This document shows positions 45,715 to 54,636 of a DNA stretch of 64,000 bases, piece by piece. The first letter of the stretch is position 1; each line of letters starts with the position of its first letter. The notes beneath the pieces are model-generated. The model had not been told where the DNA came from. It saw only the letters and a list, made by a program, of their open reading frames with translations, and did no database searches. Location: assembly GCF_003335675.1 (NCBI RefSeq), contig NZ_QPHL01000013.1, positions 1 to 64,000 of the forward strand, read 5' to 3'. Origin of the DNA: Winogradskyella sp. KYW1333 (GTDB taxonomy: Bacteria > Bacteroidota > Bacteroidia > Flavobacteriales > Flavobacteriaceae). Position numbers and translations under genes: made by a program.

Positions 45715-47340
45715 TTACCCTAAAAATGGGTACCTGTAGTCCGTTGGTGTTACAAATGTTTCTTTTATCAACCTAGGAGATACCCAACGCAATAAGTTTT
45801 GAGCACTACCAGCCTTATCATTAGTGCCTGATGCTCTCGCTCCTCCAAATGGTTGCTGGCCAACCACAGCACCTGTTGGTTTATCATTTATATAGAAATT
45901 ACCGGCAGAATTTTGAAGAGCTTTTGTAGCTTCGTCTATAGCATATCTACATGTGGATAATACAGCTCCTGTTAATGCATATTCACTTGTTTCGTCTACA
46001 AGTTTTAAAGTAGTGGAATAGGCATCATCTTCATAAATATAAATAGTAATTACAGGTCCAAACAATTCCGTACACATCGTTGTATATTTAGGATTAGTTG
46101 TAATCACTACAGTTGGTTCGATAAAATACCCTTTAGATTTATCGTATCCACCACCTGCAATTATTTCAGCGTCAGAATCTGCTTTAGCCTGATCTATGTA
46201 TTTGGCCAATTTGTCAAAAGAGCCTTCATGAATAACCGCAGTGATGAAGTTACTCATATCTTCAGGTGAACCCATTTTAAATGATTTTATATCATCTAAC
46301 AAGTATTGCTTTACATCACTCCATAAACTTTTAGGAATATATGCTCTTGATGCTGCACTACACTTTTGTCCCTGAAATTCAAATGCACCACGAGATATTG
46401 CAGTAGCTACTTGTTTTGCATTTGCAGATTTATGTGCAATGATGAAATCTTTACCTCCCGTTTCTCCTACAATTCTTGGGTAAGTCTTATAGTTGTGAAT
46501 ATTCTCTCCAATTTGTTTCCATAATTCCTTAAAGATAAATGTAGATCCAGTAAAATGGAGACCAGAAAAATCTGGATTTGAAAGTACCGTATTTGTAATC
46601 ATTACAGGATCTCCAAAGACAACATTAATAACGCCATCTGGTACACCAGCCTCTTTAAATACATCCATAATTACTTTAGCCGAATAAACTTGGCTGTCAC
46701 TTGGTTTCCAAACCACTACATTACCCATTAATGCCATACAGGCTGGTAAATTACCGGCAATTGCTGTAAAGTTAAAAGGTGTCACAGCATAGGTAAATCC
46801 TTCTAAAGGTCTATATTCAACTCTGTTCCATGCATCACTTGTACTTTCCGGTTGTTCCATATATATGTCCGTCATAAACTGAACATTGAACCTTAAGAAA
46901 TCTATAAATTCACAGGCGGCATCAATTTCTGCTTGATGAATTGTTTTTGATTGAGCAATCATAGTCGCTGCGTTAATTTTTGCTCGGTAGGGTCCAGCAA
47001 TTAATTCAGCTGCCTTAAGGAATATTCCAGCACGGTGTTCCCATGGCATTTGAGACCAGATTTTACGGGCTTCTAAAGCTGTGGAAATAGCATCTTCTAC
47101 ATGCTTTTGTTCTGCTAAATGATACTCTCCAACGACAAGTTGATGGTCGTGAGGAGGAGACATTGTTCTGGTATTACCAGTTTTAATATCCTCACCATTA
47201 ATATATAAAGGAACTTCAACTTTGCTGTTGATCATTGTTTTGTATGCCTTTAAAACAGCATCGCGTTCAGGTGATCCTGGTGCATAAGATTTAACGGGTT
47301 CGTTAACTGCAATAGGAACATTAAAGAAACCTTTTCCCAT
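45715..47340 (-). CDS. pruA: L-glutamate gamma-semialdehyde (1-pyrroline-5-carboxylate) dehydrogenase
   Basis: Oxidises glutamate semialdehyde to glutamate with NAD+, the second step of proline catabolism. At 541 residues it is the stand-alone type found in Bacteroidota and eukaryotes, without a proline dehydrogenase domain. VTPFNFTAIAGNLP is the cofactor entry. GLHFTGSTFIFKEL is the NAD loop, VGETGGKDFI holds the general-base Glu, and GQKCSAASRAYIP holds the nucleophilic Cys. No proline dehydrogenase gene is adjacent. Confidence 0.95.
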   Translation of the reverse strand: MGKGFFNVPIAVNEPVKSYAPGSPERDAVLKAYKTMINSKVEVPLYINGEDIKTGNTRTMSPPHDHQLVVGEYHLAEQKHVEDAISTALEARKIWSQMPWEHRAGIFLKAAELIAGPYRAKINAATMIAQSKTIHQAEIDAACEFIDFLRFNVQFMTDIYMEQPESTSDAWNRVEYRPLEGFTYAVTPFNFTAIAGNLPACMALMGNVVVWKPSDSQVYSAKVIMDVFKEAGVPDGVINVVFGDPVMITNTVLSNPDFSGLHFTGSTFIFKELWKQIGENIHNYKTYPRIVGETGGKDFIIAHKSANAKQVATAISRGAFEFQGQKCSAASRAYIPKSLWSDVKQYLLDDIKSFKMGSPEDMSNFITAVIHEGSFDKLAKYIDQAKADSDAEIIAGGGYDKSKGYFIEPTVVITTNPKYTTMCTELFGPVITIYIYEDDAYSTTLKLVDETSEYALTGAVLSTCRYAIDEATKALQNSAGNFYINDKPTGAVVGQQPFGGARASGTNDKAGSAQNLLRWVSPRLIKETFVTPTDYRYPFLG

Positions 47341-47379
47341 GATTTAAATTGATTTTTTGTTTTTAATTTTTTGAAAGTG

Positions 47380-47387
47380 CAAAGTTA
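47380..47387 (-). promoter_or_regulatory. -7 promoter element of pruA
   Basis: The minus strand reads TAACTTTG, an exact octamer, 40 bases before the pruA start. It overlaps the first codons of the longest possible frame of the divergent gene, which argues for a later start of that gene. Confidence 0.5.
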
Positions 47388-47484
47388 CGATTTTTATCAT
47401 TGGTTTTATGATTTGAAACGTTATAGAAATCATAATGAGACATTATTATTTTTTGTAAGTTGCTCATCGAAAAATAAAATCGAT

Positions 47485-48495
47485 TTGGGAGTTAAAAACG
47501 ATGCCTTTATTTTAACGTTAGCATATCCTGAGACTATTGTTTCTCATGCTGATGAGTGGTATTCTAAGTTTTTGCAATATGCAAATATTGGTAACAAGAA
47601 CCATGTAAGGGCCGGACATGCTGCTTTAATTTTAATTGATAAAATAACGGGAGAGTTAGAATACCATGACTTTGGTCGTTATATTACTTCTGAACCCAAT
47701 GGTCGCGTAAGAGGTAAACAAACCGATTTTGAATTACATTTCCCATTAATGGCTCAGATTGAAAATGACCAAATTGTAAACTTGGAAGCAATACTAAAAT
47801 TTTTAGCTACTAACCCAAAATTAACACATGGGGAAGGTCGTTTATATGCATCGGTTTGTAATGCTGTAAATTATGAATTAGCCAGAACACATATTGATAT
47901 TATGCAATCTACTGGCCTCATCAGATATGCTGCTTTTATAAAAGATGCTTGTAATTGTGCGCGGTTTGTTACAGATACCTTAATAGCATCAGTTACGGAT
48001 AAAAAAATCAAGAAAAGATTAAGACGTTCTAAGTGGTTTACACCTAGCACAATAGGCAATGTTGTAATCGCTGATACGGAAAATCATGTATACCTCTTAA
48101 ATGAAAGTGGAGATATCAGAGAGTTTCAATCTAGTGTTAGTAAAGAAAATAGACGTCTATTCTTAGATACCTTAAATGGTTACAAGCCAAGTTTGGTAGG
48201 TACAATGTTACCACGAAAAAATAATGTTGTTTTAAATCATGCACAGTGGTTAAGTGGAATCGCTGCTGGAGCGTGGTTTGAGATATATGATTTGGATCAT
48301 GATAAAGAATTTAGATTTAGAAGGATTTCACCATATGGAAACATTGATTGTGATGCAATTTATGAAATAGACGAATCTTCATTTAATATTAATTCAGAAT
48401 ACCAATTTGTACATTATTCTAATTGTGCATTCTTTCATGTAGAACAGAATGAAAGTCTTTATAAATTTGAATATTTAAAAGATTTTAATTCTTAG
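47485..48495 (+). CDS. DUF6695-like conserved hypothetical protein
   Basis: About 336 residues. The block FILTLAYPETIVSHADEWYS, followed by VRAGHAALILIDKITGEL and YHDFGRYITSEPNGRVRG, resembles the flavobacterial family I know as DUF6695; the assignment is from memory. DACNCARFVTDTLIAS is a further Cys-containing block. The frame is open from TTG 47371, but those first 38 codons overlap the pruA promoter and look like spacer. TTG 47485 places the conserved block at the N-terminus, so I use it with reservations. No signal peptide or membrane segment is seen. It converges on apaG with a 4-base overlap. Confidence 0.65.
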   Translation: MGVKNDAFILTLAYPETIVSHADEWYSKFLQYANIGNKNHVRAGHAALILIDKITGELEYHDFGRYITSEPNGRVRGKQTDFELHFPLMAQIENDQIVNLEAILKFLATNPKLTHGEGRLYASVCNAVNYELARTHIDIMQSTGLIRYAAFIKDACNCARFVTDTLIASVTDKKIKKRLRRSKWFTPSTIGNVVIADTENHVYLLNESGDIREFQSSVSKENRRLFLDTLNGYKPSLVGTMLPRKNNVVLNHAQWLSGIAAGAWFEIYDLDHDKEFRFRRISPYGNIDCDAIYEIDESSFNINSEYQFVHYSNCAFFHVEQNESLYKFEYLKDFNS

Positions 48496-48878
48496 TTAAG
48501 TGCAAAAGGTGCACTTAGCTTAAAGGCAGGGATATATACTTTGAATTTACTTGCCTTTGTGAAATTTACCATGTTATAGTGTCCTTGCATAGCGCCAAAT
48601 GGAGAGGATAATAAACAACCAGAGTTGTAAGTATGAGATTCTCCTGGCTTAAGTACAGGTTTTTTGCCTATTACACCTTCACCTTCAATAGTCTCTTCCT
48701 TGTTAAGGGCATCTAGTATTTTCCAGTACCTAGAATTTAACTGTACAGAATCTTTACTTTGGTTTTCAATAGTCACCTTATAACCAAAGGCAAAGTGCAC
48801 TTTATAATTTTTATAAAATGTCCCTTCGAAATTAGTTTCGACTGAAATCTTTATGCCACTAGTGACTTGTTGTACCAT
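48492..48878 (-). CDS. apaG: ApaG domain protein (Co2+/Mg2+ efflux-associated)
   Basis: 128 residues covering a complete ApaG fold (fibronectin type III-like beta-sandwich). Family blocks seen are FAFGYKVTIENQSKDSVQLN, SRYWKILDA, the GEGVIG turn, PVLKPGESHTYNSGC and SPFGAMQGHYNMV. In enterobacteria apaG is linked to cobalt and magnesium tolerance; its biochemical role is unsettled. It converges on the DUF6695-like gene by 4 bases. Confidence 0.92.
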   Translation of the reverse strand: MVQQVTSGIKISVETNFEGTFYKNYKVHFAFGYKVTIENQSKDSVQLNSRYWKILDALNKEETIEGEGVIGKKPVLKPGESHTYNSGCLLSSPFGAMQGHYNMVNFTKASKFKVYIPAFKLSAPFALN

Positions 48879-48939
48879 AGTTCTCGAGAAAAGAATACGC
48901 TAAAATAAGATATTTTTTGAATGAAGCCTTTATTTTAGG

Positions 48940-49113
48940 CTAACTGACAGGTTTTTTTAACAATTTTTCAGTCACATGTCGCTCTAATGTTGTAAAGAAG
49001 TGGTCAATATCAGGTTTTTTAAAGCCGTATTTATAGTAACCATTCTTACAAATTCTACTTGTATTGAAAAGCTCATCACGTAATAGAGAAAATAGGGCAA
49101 TATTATTTTGCAT
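48940..49113 (-). CDS. Possible small protein, 57 residues
   Basis: Translated by hand: the ATG at 49113 opens MQNNIALFSLLRDELFNTSR, then a Lys/Tyr-rich middle (CKNGYYKYGFKKPD) and a basic end, with TAG at 48940-48942. It fills the otherwise empty 305-base gap 48879-49183 on the same strand as apaG. I recognise no family and see no promoter octamer, so it may be a chance frame or a gene remnant. Confidence 0.35.
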   Translation of the reverse strand: MQNNIALFSLLRDELFNTSRICKNGYYKYGFKKPDIDHFFTTLERHVTEKLLKKPVS

Positions 49114-49183
49114 TTCAGAAGATTATTTGTCGATTTGAAAAATAATTGAATATTTATCAAATAAAATTTAGAAGTTTAGACTT

Positions 49184-50434
49184 CTAATTTGAAATATTAA
49201 CAGAACTTGCTTCACCATAACCAATTAACCTGTCGTACCTAGCACCTAGATCCCTATAATAAACTAGTACCTTATAGTTGTTTTCTGTTTGCCAAAAATT
49301 GCCGCTAATAAACCCTTCGTCTAACTCATTGGTTTGCTTATCAACTGCAACAAATTTGTAATTATAAAATCCTTGTTTTAGCCTTAGCCTCCCCTCATAT
49401 TTACTACTCTCACGATTATAGTAAAGCTTAGTTAAAGGTTCTATGGCAAAGGCATTAAAATTTCCATAAACATGAATGTCTTTATCTATTAATTCCTCGT
49501 ACAACAAAGAAAAGTGAACCATTGTATAATCGGCCTCAACATCAACATCGCTTCGGTCTATAGCAGTAATCTGAAAATTACCATTAATGTCAGGATTGTA
49601 AGTATATGGTCTATCATATCTAGCAATATTGGTAAATAAATAACTGTGATAGATGTCTTTTAGATCAATAAATTGAACGCCAACATTTGCAGCCCTAACA
49701 TCTTTATTCTCAAAAAAGAGATATTCATTTCCTCCCCAAAAGGCCGACTCGTCAACGTATTTATAAATTAGCCTATTACCTAAAGTATATTGCGGTCTTA
49801 ATCCTGAGATTGAAGAATTTAAATTATTGTTTTGAATAATTACAGTGTTAATGGTTTCGAGAGGGTTATTAAAATTGATACTATTGGTCGAAATTGTCAT
49901 ATCAATAGATTGCTTTTGTGCAACGTATTTCACATCTCTTGATCGCTTTACATTAACGCCAACATTAACAAGGTCTTCATAAACCATAAATTTTCTGCTA
50001 AACATTAATTCGTCATAATCATCATAAATGGAAATCATATAGTTTCCGGTTTTAAGAATAGCACGTGTTTGAATATTGGGAATCTGTAATTTGTAATGTG
50101 AATAAACTTGATATGTGTTGAATGAATTGTAATATTCTAAGATTCTTTGATTGTCCAAACCACGCAAATATTCAGCTTTTGCAAGTACTGAAGGGGTCCA
50201 GTCATAATTAAAATGTTCAATTACATAATAAAAATCCTCTTCGTTTGCATTAAGTGCATCAAATTCTAATACTAAAGGCTCCCCAAGTTGTAAAATAGGA
50301 AGTTGTCCTTGTGTAGTATTACTTTTAAATTTTATCGTTTTTATAAAATCCGGAGGACTAACTTCTTCTACCTGTCCGGTCAATATAATTGGTAAAATCA
50401 AAAGAAATAAAAGGGAATACGCCTTATTAGTCAT
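49184..50434 (-). CDS. DUF5103 protein, type IX secretion system plug type
   Basis: 416 residues with a Sec signal (cleavage near ILTGQ). The N-terminal domain FIKTIKFKSNTTQGQLPILQ and LGEPLVLEFDALNANEEDFYYVIEHFNYDW matches DUF5103. The second half (ADYTMVHFSLLYEELIDKDI, YNRESSKYEGRLRLKQGFYNYKF) has the E-set-like pattern of the family. Such proteins close the periplasmic side of the SprA translocon. With porT at 34225 it is the second T9SS component in the window, unlinked to it. Confidence 0.88.
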   Translation of the reverse strand: MTNKAYSLLFLLILPIILTGQVEEVSPPDFIKTIKFKSNTTQGQLPILQLGEPLVLEFDALNANEEDFYYVIEHFNYDWTPSVLAKAEYLRGLDNQRILEYYNSFNTYQVYSHYKLQIPNIQTRAILKTGNYMISIYDDYDELMFSRKFMVYEDLVNVGVNVKRSRDVKYVAQKQSIDMTISTNSINFNNPLETINTVIIQNNNLNSSISGLRPQYTLGNRLIYKYVDESAFWGGNEYLFFENKDVRAANVGVQFIDLKDIYHSYLFTNIARYDRPYTYNPDINGNFQITAIDRSDVDVEADYTMVHFSLLYEELIDKDIHVYGNFNAFAIEPLTKLYYNRESSKYEGRLRLKQGFYNYKFVAVDKQTNELDEGFISGNFWQTENNYKVLVYYRDLGARYDRLIGYGEASSVNISN

Positions 50435-50556
50435 GTAAATATAAATTCAAAGTTTAAAGATAATCAAAATCTGTGCCTATCATATATTTAAGTTATTTAT
50501 AATCACTATAAATAAAAAAGATGTTTTAGAATGAAATATTTTTAATCATTAATTCG

Positions 50557-50564
50557 TAAATTTG
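50557..50564 (+). promoter_or_regulatory. -7 promoter element of the nqr operon
   Basis: TAAATTTG is an exact octamer 34 bases before nqrA. The -33 region is AT-rich without a clear TTTG. Confidence 0.5.
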
Positions 50565-50597
50565 CACGGATTTTTAGATAACTAATCGTTAATATAT

Positions 50598-51950
50598 ATG
50601 TCAAAAGACATCAGAATTAAGAAAGGTTTAGACATAAAGCTAGTAGGCGAAGCCGAAAAAACTACAGAAAATGCTATAATTAGCAACTTTTACTCAGTCA
50701 GACCTGAAGATTTCCACAGTATCATCCCAAAACTTGTTGCAAAAGAAGGAACACGTGTTAAGGCAGGTGAAACCTTATTTTATAATAAGGATATAGAGGC
50801 GATGAAATTTGTATCTCCTGTTTCTGGAGAGATAACAGAGGTACAACGTGGACCAAGGAGACGAATTGATGCTATTAAGATAACTGCTGATAAAGAGCAA
50901 AGTTATGTAGAGCATGGAAAGTTTGATTTAACTAGTGATGCAGATAAAGTAAAAGCACATTTACTAGATTCAGGCTGTTGGGCATTTATTAAGCAAAGAC
51001 CTTACGATGTTGTTGCAAATCCAGAGAATTCGCCAAAAGCGATTTTTATTTCTGGTTATGCAAGTGCACCACTGGCTGCTGATCTTGATTTTACATTAAA
51101 GGGTAAAGAAGCAGAGTTACAAGCAGCTGTAGATGCCTTAGCTAAATTGACGGATGGTGGAGTTCATATTTCAGTAGGAAAAAATTCAGATTCTCCCTTG
51201 ACAGGTTTAAGTAATGTATCTATTTACAAGGTGAGCGGACCGCACCCTTCGGGTAATGTAGGCACGCTTATTAATAAGGTAAATCCTATTAATAAAGGCG
51301 AAGTTGCTTGGACTGTAAATGCCCAAGACTTGGTTATTATTGGTGAATTGCTTTTAACTGGAAAGTTTAATGCGCAACGTGTAATTGCATTTGCAGGATC
51401 TTCAGTTAAAAAACCGAGATACTTTAAGACTAAAATAGGTGCTGAGGTTTCAACAATGATTTATGATAATGGTGTTGAAAAGGACGCTAATGATCGAATA
51501 ATTTCAGGGAATGTATTATCGGGTAAACAGGTTGCGCCAGATGGTAATCTTGATTATTACAGTAACGTTATTACTGTAATTCCAGAAGGAGATGATTATG
51601 AATTCTTCGGTTGGAACAAACCTGTATTTAATAAGATTTCTACTTCAAGAGCATTAACTTTTTCATGGTTGAGCCCAAAGAAAAAGTACGATTTAAATAC
51701 AAATACAAATGGTGAACATCGTGCGTTTGTTACTACTGGTACCTACGAAGAAGTTTTTCCTTTAGACATATATCCAATGCAGATTCTTAAAGCTTGTATG
51801 TACAAAGATTTGGATGAAATGGAAGCACTAGGAATGTACGAGGTGGCACCTGAGGATTTTGCGTTAACAGAATTTGTGTGCGTATCTAAACAACCACATC
51901 AAAAAATAATAAGAGAAGGATTAGACTTAATGCTTAAAGAGATAGGATAA
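50598..51950 (+). CDS. nqrA: Na+-translocating NADH:quinone reductase subunit A
   Basis: The peripheral cytoplasmic subunit of Na+-NQR, 450 residues. Family blocks are IKKGLDIKLVGEAEK, the lipoyl-like KAGETLFYNKDIEAMKFVSP followed by VSGEITEVQRGPRR, and KVSGPHPSGNVGTLINKVNP. In Vibrio this subunit contributes to quinone binding. It is the first gene of six in the order A-B-C-D-E-F; its TAA stop and the next ATG share one base. Confidence 0.96.
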   Translation: MSKDIRIKKGLDIKLVGEAEKTTENAIISNFYSVRPEDFHSIIPKLVAKEGTRVKAGETLFYNKDIEAMKFVSPVSGEITEVQRGPRRRIDAIKITADKEQSYVEHGKFDLTSDADKVKAHLLDSGCWAFIKQRPYDVVANPENSPKAIFISGYASAPLAADLDFTLKGKEAELQAAVDALAKLTDGGVHISVGKNSDSPLTGLSNVSIYKVSGPHPSGNVGTLINKVNPINKGEVAWTVNAQDLVIIGELLLTGKFNAQRVIAFAGSSVKKPRYFKTKIGAEVSTMIYDNGVEKDANDRIISGNVLSGKQVAPDGNLDYYSNVITVIPEGDDYEFFGWNKPVFNKISTSRALTFSWLSPKKKYDLNTNTNGEHRAFVTTGTYEEVFPLDIYPMQILKACMYKDLDEMEALGMYEVAPEDFALTEFVCVSKQPHQKIIREGLDLMLKEIG

Positions 51951-53158
51951 TGGGTTTAAAACAAAATTTACACAATTTTAAAGTAAAGAATAAAGACAAG
52001 AAGTGGCTTCCAGGTTTTAATGCCTTATTTACGTTTTTATATATGCCAAATGAGACAACTCATGGAGGAACTCATATTAAGGTAGCAGATGATTTAAAAC
52101 GAACCATGAATACTGTAATCATGGCATTAGTACCATGTTTGATTTTTGGTATGTTCAATGCAGGTTATCAGCATTATTTGGCATTAGGTGAAATTGATGT
52201 TGCAAATGGGTTTCTAGGAGCCTCATTTTGGACATTGGACAATCTTGTTATTGGATTATTAAAAGTACTGCCATTAGTAGCTGTTTCATACGGTGTTGGG
52301 CTAGCAGTAGAATTTGTTTTTGCAATTATAAAAGGTCATGAGGTAGAAGAAGGATACTTGGTGACAGGAATGCTTGTGCCGTTAATTGTGCCTATTGATA
52401 TTCCACTTTGGATGTTGGCTGTTGCCGTAATCTTCGGAGTTGTTATTGGCAAGGAAGTATTTGGGGGTACAGGGATGAATATCTTGAACCCTGCATTGAC
52501 AATACGTGCATTTTTATTCTTTGCTTACCCAACATGGATGTCGGGTGATAAAGTATGGGTTCACGGTGCTGTTGAGCGTGCTGGTACACCAGATGCAATT
52601 TCGGGTGAAACCCTTTTAGGTGCCTATGCACAAAACACATCTCTGGCTGGCATTGACTACTGGGATATGTTTTGGGGATTAATACCTGGATCAGTGGGTG
52701 AAACGTCAAAATTCTTAATAATTATAGGTGGACTTTTCTTAATATTCACAAAAATTGGAAGTTGGAGAATAATGTTAAGTACCTTAGTTGGTGCCTTGGC
52801 AATGGGATTAATTTTTAATGGAGTTGTAGATGCAGGTTGGATAGGAGAATCTAGTAAATTCTATGGTTTAATGAGTGTACCATTCTGGCAACATTTAATT
52901 ATAGGAAGTATACTATTTGGTGCTGTTTATATGGCTACAGATCCTGTGACAGCTTCACAAACAAATAAAGGTAAATGGATTTATGGATTCTTAATTGGAT
53001 TTATATCAATTATGATTCGTGTTTTTAATCCTGCATACCCAGAAGGAGTGTTCCTTGCAATCTTATTAATGAATGTATTTGCGCCAACAATTGATCATTA
53101 TGTTGTTCAAGGAAATGTAAAACGAAGATTAAAACGTGTAAAAGTTAAAACAGCATAA
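51950..53158 (+). CDS. nqrB: Na+-translocating NADH:quinone reductase subunit B
   Basis: An integral membrane subunit with about 10 helices, 402 residues. It carries a covalent FMN on the Thr of the ApbE target motif, here D215-AISGE-T221, with Glu where Ala is usual. GGTGMNILNPALTIRAFLFF and MATDPVTASQTNKGKWIYGF are NqrB/RnfD signatures. It forms the Na+ path with the other membrane subunits. It shares one base with nqrA and is 2 bases from nqrC. Confidence 0.96.
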   Translation: MGLKQNLHNFKVKNKDKKWLPGFNALFTFLYMPNETTHGGTHIKVADDLKRTMNTVIMALVPCLIFGMFNAGYQHYLALGEIDVANGFLGASFWTLDNLVIGLLKVLPLVAVSYGVGLAVEFVFAIIKGHEVEEGYLVTGMLVPLIVPIDIPLWMLAVAVIFGVVIGKEVFGGTGMNILNPALTIRAFLFFAYPTWMSGDKVWVHGAVERAGTPDAISGETLLGAYAQNTSLAGIDYWDMFWGLIPGSVGETSKFLIIIGGLFLIFTKIGSWRIMLSTLVGALAMGLIFNGVVDAGWIGESSKFYGLMSVPFWQHLIIGSILFGAVYMATDPVTASQTNKGKWIYGFLIGFISIMIRVFNPAYPEGVFLAILLMNVFAPTIDHYVVQGNVKRRLKRVKVKTA

Positions 53159-53160
53159 TT

Positions 53161-53958
53161 ATGGCAGTTAACACAGATAAAAATTCGTACACAATATTAT
53201 TTGCAGTTATAATGGTATTGGTTGTAGGCTCTTTACTTGCATTTACGGCATCAGCATTGAGGCCAAATATTAAAGAAAATGAGCGTATAGAAAAGCAACA
53301 AAATATCCTTTATGCTATGGGTATAAATGGAAATGAAGGAACTGGAGACATTACTTTTGTTGATGCTAAGCAAGCTGAAGCTGAATTTGCTTCTAATGTT
53401 TCTGAGCAAATTGTTTTAGAAGTCAAAGATGGTAAAATCATCAATGAAATGACAGGTGAGGAATTTGCAAACTCAAAAGATTCTGATAAGGGTATTGAGC
53501 CTTATTTGATAGATGTAAAGAAACAACAAACAAGAGTTAAAGAAGGTAAATCGAGATATTTGCCACTTTTTATTTCAGATAACAATGGTCAAAAAGTTTA
53601 TGTAGCTCCAATAAGGGGTAAAGGACTTTGGGATGCTATTTGGGGATATGTTGCAATAGATAAAAAAATGGTTGTCCAAGGAGCATTTTTTGACCACAAG
53701 GGTGAGACGCCTGGTTTAGGTGCAAATATTAAGCAACGATACTTTATGGATGATTTTACTGGTGAGAGATTATTGAGTGATGAAGGTGTCTTTAGAGGCA
53801 TTACTGTAGCAAAAGGAAATAACGATCCAAAAAATGAGAACAAAGATGATAATGAAGTTGATGCCTTGGCAGGAGCAACGATTACAGGTGATGGTGTATC
53901 TGCAATGATAAAGAAAGATTTAAAATTGTATTTACCTTACTTTAAAAACTTACAATAA
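53161..53958 (+). CDS. nqrC: Na+-translocating NADH:quinone reductase subunit C
   Basis: 265 residues: one N-terminal membrane helix (12-32) and a periplasmic FMN-binding domain. DHKGETPGLGANIKQRYFMD is the family block. D234-ALAGA-T240 is the flavinylation motif, with T240 as the FMN acceptor. An insertion rich in Asn and Asp (NDPKNENKDDN) precedes the motif. It takes electrons from the membrane flavins in the transfer chain. Confidence 0.95.
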   Translation: MAVNTDKNSYTILFAVIMVLVVGSLLAFTASALRPNIKENERIEKQQNILYAMGINGNEGTGDITFVDAKQAEAEFASNVSEQIVLEVKDGKIINEMTGEEFANSKDSDKGIEPYLIDVKKQQTRVKEGKSRYLPLFISDNNGQKVYVAPIRGKGLWDAIWGYVAIDKKMVVQGAFFDHKGETPGLGANIKQRYFMDDFTGERLLSDEGVFRGITVAKGNNDPKNENKDDNEVDALAGATITGDGVSAMIKKDLKLYLPYFKNLQ

Positions 53959-53960
53959 CT

Positions 53961-54605
53961 ATGGGAATACTTTCAAAAAAAGACACGAAGTTAATTACCG
54001 ACCCATTAGCGGATAATAATCCAATTACAATTCAGGTACTTGGAATTTGTTCTGCTTTAGCAATTACCGCAGAGCTTAAAGCATCTTTAGTAATGGGTAT
54101 TGCTGTACTATTCGTTTTAGGTGTAGGTAATGTTGTTATTTCTTTATTAAGAAATCTAATTCCGTCAAAAATTAGAATTATCGTTCAACTAATTGTAGTT
54201 GCGTCATTAGTAATTATTGTTGACCAAGTGTTAAAAGCTTTTGCTTTTGAATTAAGTAAAACGCTTTCAGTATTCATAGGTTTAATTATTACCAACTGTA
54301 TTATTATGGGACGTTTTGAAGCTTTCGCTTTAGGAAATGGGCCTTGGAAATCTTTCCTAGATGGTATTGGTAATGCGTTAGGATATGCTGTGATACTCAT
54401 TGTTGTTGGTTTCTTTAGAGAGTTATTAGGTTCAGGTACTTTGTTTGGAATTCCAGTTCTGGGAGATCCGATTGAAAAAACAGGAGTGTATTCTATAGGC
54501 TATGAGAATAACGGTTTTATGTTGATGCCTCCAATGGCATTAATTATAGTTGGTCTTATAATATGGGTTCAACGTAGTAGAAATAAAGATTTAATAGAAG
54601 ATTAA
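53961..54605 (+). CDS. nqrD: Na+-translocating NADH:quinone reductase subunit D
   Basis: 214 residues, six membrane helices. ITNCIIMGRFEAFALGNGPW and SFLDGIGNALGYAVILIVVG, then FFRELLGSGTLFGIPVL, are the NqrD/RnfE signatures. Cysteines in the membrane core (NPITIQVLGICSALAI; TNCI) are the positions that share an iron cofactor with NqrE in the structural model of Vibrio NQR. Confidence 0.96.
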   Translation: MGILSKKDTKLITDPLADNNPITIQVLGICSALAITAELKASLVMGIAVLFVLGVGNVVISLLRNLIPSKIRIIVQLIVVASLVIIVDQVLKAFAFELSKTLSVFIGLIITNCIIMGRFEAFALGNGPWKSFLDGIGNALGYAVILIVVGFFRELLGSGTLFGIPVLGDPIEKTGVYSIGYENNGFMLMPPMALIIVGLIIWVQRSRNKDLIED

Positions 54606-54636
54606 GCTTCAAGGGTTTTAATAAAAGTATAAGAAA

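Noticed and set aside
47371..47484. 38-codon N-terminal extension of the DUF6695-like protein
   Set aside because: It overlaps the pruA promoter, begins with TTG, and reads like spacer rather than conserved protein. The choice remains open.
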